From NCBI GenBank assembly GCA_900708905.1, contig CAADRB010000005.1, positions 1,372,178-1,436,177 of the forward strand: DNA of 64,000 nt. The letters are read 5' to 3'. Both the position numbers and the translations under genes were made by a program. Positions 1 through 11,351 of the stretch are shown here, one piece after another; the first letter of the stretch is position 1, and each line of letters opens with the position of its first letter. Origin of the DNA: Hymenolepis diminuta. Taxonomy: Eukaryota; Platyhelminthes; Cestoda; Cyclophyllidea; Hymenolepididae. The notes beneath the pieces are model-generated. The model saw only the letters and a program-made list of their open reading frames with translations. It was not told the DNA's origin and ran no database searches.

Positions 1-676
1 TAATTCTAACTATTTTGAGGTATATTTTAGCAAATCTGAGCAAAATAATACCATTAGACGGGAAAAATCGACAAATTTATAAAAAGCAAGAGCGAAGACT
101 TTTCAGGGGCCAATAAATGTCACCGAAATGATGAATCGCCCGTAATTATTCACATTTAAACTGAATAAACGTTGATATTTCTTTTAAACCTTAACAATGC
201 TATGCGAAAGATTGGGAAAGTTCGTTTGGATCATTTTTACCTGGAAATTCATAGGCAGGGGACATATACTCATTAACGAACAGAACAGTTGTTAAAAAAC
301 AGGAAGAAACATGTATGTCCTCGAAAATAAGATCGCTATATGAATATCGAATTAGAGGATTTGATATTTTTAAAAATCTACGCAACGCCGTCTACTGAAA
401 ACAGCGCATTTTTCGCGAAAATAGATTTAGGATATTCTGTTAAAGCACTTAAATGCTACGATGAGACTTAAGGAAATTGATGCCTTGTTAAATAAACCAA
501 AACAGAACTTTTCTAAATAAAATACAGGCACAAATAAAATAGAAACTCGGTCTCTTCCATTCCACAAACCGAAATATTTCCTCGCCCAATGGATGGCTAT
601 TTCAAGACCTATGTGAAAAGTCCGGCAAATTTCACCACAATGATGGTGAGAAATAATTTAATGCATTTTAGTACTC

Positions 677-1010
677 ACAGTAATACAAAAATATTCACAG
701 TTTTTAATTGTGAGAAGCGAGTGAAGTCGAGGAAAATTTAGTCTAACAAATGATAAAGAGGAGGAGAGAGAGCAATGTCAAGGTGTCAACGAGTCTTACT
801 TCATTTGATTTTTGTACTCCAGTTGTTCAATATTTACTAAATAGAAAGTTCATGTTCAAAAATTCAAATTTCATCATTCGTCCCTTGGATTGCAGCAAAT
901 GCTTGTCTGTGGTGTTCAGTGCTTATTGACCTGTATTATTTATTCAAGAAGAGCCAGTCTTGCCACCTCATTCCGCTTTTCCTTCCAATAGTTGATAAGG
1001 CAAATGATCT
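677..1010 (+). repeat. dispersed repeat family R1, copy 1
   Basis: Aligns by eye with 35918-36244 and 45761-46045 in the same orientation. Shared landmarks in order are a CAATAC/TAATAC run followed by TTTTTAATTG, then GTCAAGGTGTC, then TTCATTTGATTTTTG, then AAATTCAAATTTCA, then CTTGGATT.CAGCAAAT.CTTGTC, ending in a pyrimidine-rich block. The copies are heavily mutated. No coding capacity or terminal repeat is visible. This is probably an old non-autonomous element. Confidence 0.7.
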
Positions 1011-1910
1011 GACGTGATGTTCCACTTCTTACAGTTTTGATATCACTTTAATGCATAATGAAATGAAAAGTTAAAAAAGCAGACAATCTGACCATTCCAG
1101 AGTTCAGGCCCAATATGACTTAGATTCTTGTATTACCCCTAAATCCCCCGAACGTAACTTGAATTTCTTTTGTCTAGATGCCCATCATGATTAAAAAATG
1201 ACAATTTGTTCTTAGTCATGGATAATAATGATAAGTTCCTTCTATTTCTCTATGATTGCACTTTATTTTCCATTTTGTGATGACTTGATACATCAAGCTA
1301 AAATCTGAGATCATGTTTAAATATGCTTTAACATAATGTTAAAGCACTTAGGTCAGAGTGAGGGCAACGAAATTATTAGCGCAAATTATCACGCAAACAG
1401 GTGCGTTAAAATGAAGCAGAACATCCACTAGAAACTGCAACTCAACTCATTGTTTTGCCTAAAAATCACCTTAATTCTGGTTTCGTCTATGAAATTCACA
1501 ACGGTCCCTAATGGTCAAATGTTCCTTCCTTCCCATTCGTCAGTCCCCTATGACAGATTGACAGACCTCAGTCTTGATCCGTGGTCAAGACTCTGGTAAA
1601 AATATCCGCATAAACGTATCAAAAGGATGTTTTCAGTCTCACCTCTGACTACTAAAATGAATGTGCTTTTGAAATATCAGTTTTGTCACCATACTACTAA
1701 TTAGGGGTTTAGCAAGACTAAAATTCCACTAATGATGTGTTACAAGAACCCATCATAATTGAAAGATATATGTCATTTGTGATTGTGAATCAGTTTTTAA
1801 AGTGATGGTATTCACCTAAACTCATACCAAAGGGGAATATTGAGCAAAAGTGTGACACATTGGAAGATTCGCGTCTTTGTTGCTCAAATGGCATAACTCG
1901 ATCTACTTAC

Positions 1911-2017
1911 ATCACGTCTTTTGGGCGGATACTTTAACAGTGTGGAAGATGCAATGCCGTGACAGACACCATAATTCTGTCCTATTACTAATTTCTTCAA
2001 ATTTTGGCTAAAGTCAT
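1911..2017 (-). CDS. weak candidate internal exon
   Basis: On the minus strand an acceptor ATATTTCAG is followed by 107 nt open in one frame (two bases, then 35 codons) and a full GTAAGT donor. The predicted peptide ends in LLKYPPKRRD. I do not recognise it, and no neighbouring exon with a compatible phase was found, so it may be a chance combination of splice-like signals. Entry phase is 1 and exit phase is 0. Confidence 0.12.
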
Positions 2018-3754
2018 CTGAAATATATGTTCTAATCAAAGGGTAAAATAGCCTTAAACAGATAGGCTATATGTAGTATTTTGTAAGATTTTTCATTAAT
2101 TATCCCCAGCTAGGCGGTGGAGAAAGAACTTTCAAAATGCACCAACTACTAAACTAACGAATTTCCGAAACAATTAACATGGTGTGAACACCGGTGCCCA
2201 GTTGCTTTACTTTAAACGTGTTCAAGAAATTGTACGTCATTGCTCCATCTGCGTGCCTCTGAAATATAGAAAATTGCAAAGATCTTAAAGTTCAGTTGGA
2301 GTTGTCAGCTAATTTGCACCCAATCAGGAAACGTATTCTCGAAAAATCTATAAACGATAGGCACTGGTACTTCAGGAAACATTCAATATAACCCATTAGA
2401 AAAATGCAAAACAAATTATGCTTTTCAGTTTAAAAGCCAGAGATATATTTAAGTGGCTAAATAATTACAATTAAATAAACGTAAATTGTTAAATATTCCA
2501 TTAAAAAATATACAAACGTAGGGAAGCGTTATAAGACTGCCTAGCTTTGGAGATTCACCTAATTTTCATTCACTCTAGGGGGGTGTATTGGCCAGAAAGA
2601 GTGTGTTTTCCCGAATTAAAATTTCCTCTCAGTCCTCTCCTCATCAAATATATTTTTGCAATTTGCCATCGAAACCTGTTCTCACCAGGCGCAGACAATT
2701 TGGACACTTTGTTTAGAAAACAAGGCATATGGTTCTATCTTTGACAACAACAGTTGCTCAGTTCAATCCAAAGATGCAGACCACTGTCAAGTTTGTTTGT
2801 TAATAATTTCGCAAAAAGATCCTAACTATGAAACTTATTTTAATGGCCATATATGGCGTTGACATTGCCGATGTTAGCCTATCTGATTTTATCTTACGTT
2901 GCAGCATTAAATTTTCAAATGGATTTTCTATGATTAATTTCATCTAATAAATTATAATTTAAAATAAATAATTCAAAAATCATTAATTCGTTCTAAAAAA
3001 TACGAAGATTGAGAAGAACTCGCATGAAATGCAGTAGAAATTAAAGTAGTAATCATACAAATCATTAACGCGGAATTTTTTATCTATTCGGACTATCATT
3101 TCAGAAAATGGAGCTTTTCATTTTTTTCCACGATGAAGACTATATGACCCATCAGCATTTTCTTACTAAATGATTCTTACAAAGATTTTCCCTATTTCAT
3201 TGTTTATAGTTTATTCAGTGTCAGTATAAAATAAGCCTTCAGTTCCCCGCTCCACTTCCAGTTTCCAATGTGGTGAGGTATTTTTTTAAATCTGCAATTC
3301 AGTAAAGGCTAAACAAATTAGATTACCCGTTTCATTTGAATCTCCCTTTATTTACTGTAATAGTTCTGGGATCATTTAACCATTTTATATTAATTCTAAT
3401 TTTCGTTTTTATTCATTAGATACTTTTTTTAAACAATTTTAGTGAAAGTGATCTGAAAATACGCAAAAGACCATGAAATCGTCGTGTAATTGGTAATTTT
3501 CAGAAGGAAATTTCTAGTGATTCATTGCCAGGTAGAAGAGCCAGATTTTTTAAAATAATCTGTGAATTACAGGTAACCATTTAATTCATTTATTGATAAA
3601 GATACTTGCAGAAAGGTAAATTCCTACTTTGAATAATTTTATAAGCAAACATAATTTGAGAAAAGCAAAAACGGTTGCCCCAGAACATATAACAGTAAAC
3701 TCCATATTAAGCGAATACTCTACAACTCGTATCAAAATCAAATGAAAAAACTCC

Positions 3755-3900
3755 TTTTTGCGCCCTTTTTTCCAACTCCTTCCGTTATTCCTTCCTTGCC
3801 CGATTTCAGTTGTTTTCTCACAGTGAGAAAAGGAAAAAATTCTGGATCGCTCCAGGTTAAATAATTCTTATCGTACTATTCTTTGTATGCATCAGTGATT
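3755..3900 (+). repeat. dispersed repeat family R2, copy 1
   Basis: Aligns by eye with 40419-40545. Shared landmarks are a T-run, TTTATC/GTTATTC.TTC, TTGCCGA(C/T)TTCAG(C/T)TG, TTCTCACAGTGA(G)AAA and an A-rich stretch leading to GCATCACT/TCGCTCC. The inner CTCACAGTGAG is itself palindromic. No coding capacity is seen. Confidence 0.55.
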
Positions 3901-6900
3901 TTTGAGGAGATGGGATTTATTATTAAATCACAAGACAAAAATTTGCTATCAATAAAGAGGCTGATTTGTTACAACATATTTAGTAGGACGGTAGTTTTAA
4001 TAAATCATATAATTAATTCAAACTAATGCAAATGAGTGTATTTTATTTGATTTTTGAAATAACTTACCTCTTTTTATTTCCACTACAAATGCCTTCCTTT
4101 TGAAGGATCACCAACGTAAGACTAAGAGGCACTATTTCCGATTAATATAAAATTCTGGGAAATATTTTTATAAAAGATTTTCCTATTGTTTATTCAAAGA
4201 CAAAATTAATCTTTTAAATTCGGTGATTTTCAATTTGATTTTGTATGATATGGGAAAAAGGAAAAAGGTTAATTTATTCTGGTAATTTCTAAATAAAGAA
4301 CATTTGATTTTCAAGACCAAAAATCGATTTGTTTTAAAGTGTCAAACTTGGCTTCATCGTGACACAGAAATTTGTAATTAGATAAATGAAAGGACCAAAA
4401 AACTCAAAACGAGAGTAACTTTGAATTATACAAAACGCTCATTTATGAAAGATCCGAATAATGAATTGATTTTCTCTTTGGATATTTCATCAAACTAACA
4501 GGACAAATTTGTGAATAGCTTACAAAAGTGTAGGTTTTATTAAGATTCAAAATATGTGGTGATGCTATGGAAAACTTTGGTTTTCTCTTAATTTCACATA
4601 TTTTATGCAACAATAGATGGCAATTTTTACAGTTAAGTTTTACAGTTGGCGATTAATACTTGTAACCTAACAAGCGTTCGGGTCATCCTGGAACCTTTTA
4701 AATGCGCACTGAAGCGTTCAGAACTAATTGAAAATCAACTGTAACCTACCCATCTTGTAAGTTAATCGGTGCTGGCTAAAGTTTTCAACGTTTAATTACT
4801 CATTATTTCATTAAATTTTGCATTAAAACTGATAAAAATTGAATTATCTAACATCATATTAAATGAAATATCGATTATAAGCAAAGGTTAAGGAAAAAAA
4901 TCTTTGTGGAGGAAGATTTCACAACATTGTTTGATAAAAGCCTATGCATTTGTTGTTATCTGCGAAAGAGTATTCAATTTACTGTTCACAGTCCACTTCG
5001 GCAAACCGAAACAATAAACAGAAAGTAAATGAAATAAATATACCCGTGATACACAAAGCTAAGATCGAAAGAATTTTAGTCTAATATTTAATATAAATGC
5101 CTTATTTTTAATGTCTTAGCAAATTTAATAAATATGAAATAATGATAAATATTTTACACTTTTTTCTGATTAATTAAGTGAAACCAATTTAGCTGAGTTA
5201 TACTTAACGAATATTTGATAAATTTTCCACAAAATTTGAAACCTTTTTTACTGATCATATTAATTACATATTTATCCAGGGAAGAGATCAAATCATTATT
5301 TTTCTCAAAATAATTTAAATATAAATTTCTGCAAAATGCAAATTTAATTACTATTTTATGTCCTGAACAGGAATAAAATCTAATTTATTTTAACCGGGAT
5401 AAAGCAATTTCCTTCCGGCAATTGGATGATGACAAAGTCATTCAATATTTTGACATGTGATAGTAAAAATAAGTTTTTCACTCCCATATACTGTGGCTTA
5501 CTTCCAATAAGGATCTCTTCAGAATAGTTTTCTGTCCCTGTTGGTCACGTATGGTAATCATCGCCTTGCAATGACCTTTCAGATTAGGTGAATTACCATA
5601 TCTACCCAATACGCTGCATTCCAACCAGATTTCACCTTTCACAAATCATACGCTTTGGTATAAAAAGACCAGAACGGTATAGCAGGGATCAGAGTTAGCC
5701 TATTATGTGTGGAGAAGAATGCAAATAAAGGAGTAAGGTTCAAAGAGGAGGATATGCCATATATATATGTATTATTAATTCCCGTGACAAATAAAAAATA
5801 CTGACATTTTTTCACTATGGGGAACAAAGTAGCAATGCGTATGACTTAAGGAATGTGGACCAATCAGAAATGCGAATTAAAATTAGAGCATCAAATGTAT
5901 CATACAAGATTAGATCGCTTTCTTTTGGATCGCACAATGCTTATTTCTCGATAACAGCCCTTGTTCCAGTTTTAGGGTTTTGAGATAATTTTAGAAATTT
6001 TTCTTGTTTAGATTGCTCTCCTTCAACTAGACAAGATACGTCTCTTTATATAAATTTTTGTTTTGACACAGATTTTCCTACAAAAGGGTATTTCTTCTGA
6101 TTGTCAGAGTTGGCTCCCCTAGTAATAATTAGATCATTATTTCCAACGACCAAGACTAAAATATTGGGTTTGTTTTTAGATTATCATAATCTGCAGTGTT
6201 CAGAAATTTAGGGAAATTTTTTCTTAATAGAGATTTCAGTCCTATTCAATTCCATCCTGCTATCCATTTTTGATGGCCAAAGTGCAATAAAATGGTAATA
6301 TTTAGGATATTTATTCACTTGTAAAAGTGCCAGATGAGTTCGAACTTAGCTTTAAATAATTATTAAATTTTGAGCAAACTCCAGTGTATTCTTTACTGGC
6401 CCCATATACCCAATCATTATGGATGTTAAATTTTAAAAGCACATACTATTTAAATCATGTAAGCTAGTATTATCCAGGTTTATCGGCCGTTGAAAGAAAA
6501 TCATATGAATTGAATTGATACGGTTGGCCATTAACCGGTTAATAAGCACTGGACATCGTGGATGAGAAATCGTCCAGAAAACCGATGGCCGAATTATATC
6601 ATTTAAATTATTAAGCAGTGAACATAAAACAGATACTGCACAAACTTAATTCTTAAATCAAATGAGGAATGACTATTTTGAGACCCTGAATTTAATCTAA
6701 GTGGTCTTAGTATCAGCCTCTTTTTTCGATTATTGAACTCTACGGTCACCTGATTTCACTTATATTCCCAAAATGAAAAAATGTATTTTTGTCTTGCTAT
6801 GGGTCATATAAAATGAAAAGAGAACAAATGTCATGGTGTTTATTTAGACGAGTTCCTCAATTCAAATTTTAGCTAATTTAATTATATCCATATATGGACA

Positions 6901-7344
6901 AATTCAAATTTCCTTCAAAAATAATTATTACCAATATTTTCCTCATTTTAGTCAAATTGAATATTTTTGACGTTTTGACGGAAAAAATCAGATACTACAC
7001 TTTGAAAAAATTTTTTTGTTCATTCATTAAAATCAGTCATACAGACAGGTTGAAAATAGACGTATCATTAATTATTATAGGTATAGTAACAGAGAATTAT
7101 CTTAATTTTAAAAATTTTATTATTCTCCCGTTTTTAAATTTGATCTTACGCGAATTTATAATAACGGTGGGTAAAATCTAAAGACATAAGTTAAATACCG
7201 TAAAAGAGATATTATGGAGGCGGATACCTCAAACTTGCATTCCTTTCCTCCTGATTTCATCCAAACTTATATTTTACGCTATTGAATATCTTCTTACCTT
7301 AGGATTTATCAATAAGAGGAGGCGTTGGATAGAAAATGCAACCT

Positions 7345-7474
7345 ATTGGCAGATTTGCTGAAGGGCTGACCAATGATCAGGGGTGGGCGTCGCATGGGTC
7401 GAAGGTACACTCTGTGCTGATTGGTTGTGGCTCCAAGAGGTGGGTAAAAAGAAGGCACAATAGCAATTGGCCAA
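7345..7474. promoter_or_regulatory. orphan cluster of four CCAAT boxes
   Basis: ATTGG or CCAAT cores lie at 7345-7349, 7370-7374, 7420-7424 and 7466-7470, the last forming ATTGGCCAAA. The segment is GC-richer than its surroundings. The same kind of cluster sits directly upstream of both RhoGAP genes in this window, so this is probably a promoter. On the minus strand a possible 5' leader ends at about 7299 with CCTAAG then GTAAGA, which would fit a gene running left. No coding exon could be tied to it. A 79-codon open frame (7336-7575) overlaps the cluster and is probably not a gene. Confidence 0.4.
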
Positions 7475-7599
7475 ATTGTCTATTTTCGAGGTCCCTATTC
7501 TGTGTGGCTACTTTCGACTTCATTAACTTTCTCATCTACTTAGTAAGTCGTCTCAATTTGTATGCTTTTTGTTAATTATATCATTATTTGTGTTCGAAA

Positions 7600-10500
7600 T
7601 TATGACTTACTTATTTAAACCAGATTTAATTGCCCCACGTCTTATAAGGATTGTTTATTACCCGTATGATGGTAAACATAACTTTATTTTGACAAATAAA
7701 AGTTTGACATTGCGTACATTATGTAAATTATATCCGGCGATTTCAGCTAATGTTTTTCTTATTTTCAAAATGGAATATTTTTTGTTATTGTTTAAAACCT
7801 TGATTTAGGAGTAAAATCAGTGAAATACTGATTGACCGGGTCGTATTTGAGAATAAATAATGCCACATTCCTAATATTTCGCGGTCTCTTTTTAAAAGTA
7901 TTTACTTCAGTGATCTTTGTTAACATTGACAAAAAATATTGTCAAGAAGGAGAAGAGGATTGATTTAACTTACACTCATTATCATTACGCAGCATTTGAT
8001 AACATCAAAACCAGTGTAAAAACGTATCAAATATTTGATAACAATCAAGTTATTACTGATTCTATCATTTTACTTGGAATTATTTTATTGGAACATCGAT
8101 CAGGTAGGACCGCATGTGCCGAAGAATCTGCCTTCAGGTTACTAAATTTGGTCGATTCATTAATCATTGGCACGAAAGTAAGCCCACATAATAAAAAGGC
8201 CCTCCAAGCGAATTTTAAAGGTCATACCTGTCCAATTCCTGACATGATCCGAAAACTTAAACTGAATATGGATTTTACAGTTCTTATTGCTAACTTTCAT
8301 TTGGAAAAGGTTTAAACTAAACTACCCAGAGAACTGAATATGTAAATTTAATATCAGAAGTTGAGGTTGAGAAAGAGATTTTTCTTCTCCAAGCTCAGCT
8401 CTAATGAGACAACATGTCTCGATTAGTGGATATCTACTGACGATTACCACAGACCATAAGAGGTGTAGTCTTATTCTACCGAAGATTGAATATATGAAAA
8501 ATCATAAAAATTAACCCAATGGCGTTTTCTGAATCAGTATATTATTTATTGATTTTCCTTCATTAAAAAATATTTTTTTTTAATTTCAAATACAGAATTT
8601 TACATTTTTAATTTAATTATTTAAATCTTACAAAAATATAGTTTTAAAATATAAACAAATTGGATCCATTGATATATTTGACAGTATAACTGCATGGACT
8701 TTTATCCACAAGGTCAATAGACCTTAATGTACATTTCCCACATTCGTTAAAGATGGGTTGAAAATAAATTCATTTATCAGGAATAAAAAAGAGCTTGCAG
8801 AAAGTTAAAAAATTCTCAATTTTCTAATAAGAATGTAAACGTTTTGACAAACTTAGATAAAGGTTAATTGGAATTCAAATTTATTTCATTCCTCTATTCA
8901 GATTTTTTTCTTTTTATTTATCAATCGCCTTGTTATTATTGATTTCTTAAAAGAGAAACGCCATTATTCGTTTTGACAGATCTGATATTGTCCGGATATT
9001 TCTTTCACGTTGATGCGTTTGTTTTGATTAAGACAGTAGTTTTGAGCGCAGTTTAAATTGCAACTCGAATGAAATTATATGAGTGAGATCTCACTTTCAT
9101 ATATATTTCTTACTTTGAAGTCGCCGACGACATTCTAAGATCATTTAGATCATTTATTGTGAGTTTTGAGAAATGGCAACCCTATTTTAAAATGGAAATT
9201 CAATTTTATCTGGAGAAGTGCTGTTGAATTATTTCACATCACGTCACAGCTTTATTTTAACATTTTTATGAATCCACTTCAATCACAATCATCATTAACA
9301 CATTTTGTAATCGTGTAATATCAGATGATGCGCTTCAATATTACAGATTAGTAGAATTGGGATCAGATGTGCAATCACCAATTAATTATTTGAAATAGCG
9401 TAACTATTCAATTTGTATACTTCCTTAAAGTGCTTCGAAGCGCGATCACAGTTTAAATATGTACCGAAAATTATTACTACCCATTCATTTTTAGAAAAAG
9501 TAGAAACAACATTACTACTGAATACAACTAAATAGTAGTTTAACATTATCCTAAAAAATGTTCAATAGATGTAAAAATGTAATTATATACACAGCATTTC
9601 ATAATGTTTAAATGCATCCAAAAATTAAAATCTGCTATTTGACATTTTGTGCTTTACTACCATCCCTAAGTTATATATACCATTAAAATGTTGGGGAACT
9701 TTTTTGGGGTTAGAACATGATCTGTATTTTCGGAACGCGTGTATCCTAAAATGCAGAAAGCAAGCTAAATTAAAACATACGCCGTCTGTTGTCATTATGA
9801 TCCAATGCCAAGCGAATACTCCGGATATTTATTATTAAAAAGCACCCTAATATGTAAACCAATTCAACTAGATATGAAAGGGGAATAATGTCGGTGTTTG
9901 GAGAGCATAGCCTCAAAGAATGCCTGGTTTAGCACTTTGCGATATGACCTCACGTCCCCGAATTCCAGTTTCAGTATTTGATCCTTTGTGATGTCTGAAC
10001 ACAGTTATGTCTGTAGAGTTCAGAGTTTTTAACTAGTGCACTGAATTGGACAGTTGGTCATGCCACGTCACTGTATACATATATACATGTACATATATAT
10101 ATGTATGTATATCTTCTATTATTTAAAAACAAAACTGATTTTAATGTAAAAATTGGAGGGGAAAACAGAAAAATTAAAGTGGCAGGGATCCAGTCATGAG
10201 CTGCGTTAAATATGACACAAAAGTGCATAATCGAAAAGTTTTATCTATTTTCACCATGTGATAGGTTTATTTATTCATAAAAATTTACTAAATAAACAAT
10301 TAAGTTTACTTGTTACGTTAATAGTAATTAATTAGCAGACACTGAATCAGCACAAATTAACAAAAAACAACTACCCGTTGAATAAATATTGGACTACCGG
10401 ATTCCAAAGATCGAATAAGGTGTCTCTCTGACACAGTGACTTTTCTTCCGATATCTTTTCTTTTCTCTCCACTTGTTAAACTCTACTGTCAAATAATTTC

Positions 10501-11040
10501 ATCTGCTTTTTCAAAATTAAAAATTCTGATAATCTTTTGCTCTGCCATGTGTTTTAATATACTAATTTGAAAAATATATTTCCGGTATTCCATTCACGAA
10601 TTGCAACAAATTCTACATGTGAAGACATTCCAATTTACTTAATGATTCAATTACCAATGTCCTTTTTCATTTTTAACAAATGCGCACTCTTCCATTTTCC
10701 TAATACCTTTATATCACTCACTTTCAACCTTTGCGGAATTCAAAATTAGGTAACCAAAAATATTTCCATATACATTTTGATAACAATTACAACGCAAGAA
10801 GTCCTTTTTAATTTTTGCCTAATTTTTCAGATATACATTCGAATCAAAATTATGCGCACCATTTAACCGGCTTTACATTAAGTTAAAATGGGATCTTAAA
10901 AAATCACTTATTTACAAGAAAGCATCCACTGCATTTGGGAAACGCATAAACATTAACTGCCAGGCAATAATTCACCTTTTTCCCATTACATCACATAATA
11001 TCTACAACATCGTACAGGTATTTTTTTAAAGTAGGATCAA
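7600..11040. other. gene-poor region with one long open frame
   Basis: A plus-strand open frame of 132 codons (7917-8315) is the longest outside the recognised genes. It has a TTG rather than an ATG at its 5' end, and a TGA closes it just upstream in the same frame. It contains a possible donor (GCACGAAA then GTAAGC near 8180). The peptide matches no family I know. It could be an exon or a chance frame. The rest of the region is A+T-rich, with an AT/GT dinucleotide patch at 10.07-10.11 kb. Confidence 0.5.
10073..10112. repeat. alternating TA/TG simple repeat
   Basis: Alternating purine-pyrimidine tract (TATACATATATACATG...TATGTATGTATAT), partly self-complementary around ACATGTAC. A microsatellite with a potential cruciform. 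Confidence 0.8.
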
Positions 11041-11101
11041 TCTCTTCGCGTACAATCCCAGGAACCATTCAGAAAATGTCCTTGATGTACACTTTTCCTC
11101 C

Positions 11102-11111
11102 ATTGGCCAAT
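11102..11111. promoter_or_regulatory. palindromic CCAAT element upstream of the Tyr-rich gene
   Basis: ATTGGCCAAT is two overlapping, opposed CCAAT boxes about 240 bp before the first ATG of the tyrosine-rich gene. It is followed by a GC-rich patch (AGCGCCGA and GTGTGCGTGCAAGG). CCAAT boxes mark both RhoGAP starts in this window, so it is a plausible promoter element here too. The gap to the ATG leaves room for a 5' leader. Confidence 0.4.
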
Positions 11112-11291
11112 TAGCGCCGAAGGTCATAGAATGGGAACGTGTGCGTGCAAGGCATGAAATAGCATACGTAGGTGGAAATAGGAGGTTTAAAGCAGAAGTG
11201 AATTTCTCCCTAACGGGGAAAGGTCATTCTTATACAGGTCGCCCTCTATAACATTAAACTAGCCCCATCGATCTTATACACAAACATACAA

Positions 11292-11309
11292 ATATATATA
11301 TATATATAT
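11292..11309. repeat. (AT)n microsatellite
   Basis: Uninterrupted AT dinucleotides about 45 bp before the ATG of the tyrosine-rich gene. It probably lies in its promoter or 5' leader. Confidence 0.85.
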
Positions 11310-11351
11310 GAAGAACATTTCTCTTGCATATGATCAAGTCTTTTAACAGTC

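Larger units (their letters stand above)
1..7320. other. gene-poor A+T-rich region
   Basis: No gene could be assembled here. The stretch is A+T-rich with frequent stops in all frames. It contains one copy each of two dispersed repeats (listed separately), a 14-bp perfect palindrome ATTAACCGGTTAAT at 6530-6543, and three isolated minus-strand open segments with splice-like borders (1911-2017, about 4071-4130 and about 5503-5640). Their phases do not join to each other, so I do not call a gene. An A+T-rich hydrophobic open frame at 6894-7181 is most likely chance. Confidence 0.6.

Noticed and set aside
5503..5640. Minus-strand candidate exon (KGHCKAMITIRDQQGQ with GTAAGC donor)
   Set aside because: Protein-like, but the in-frame TGA just upstream has only a poor acceptor after it, and the phase does not connect to other candidates.
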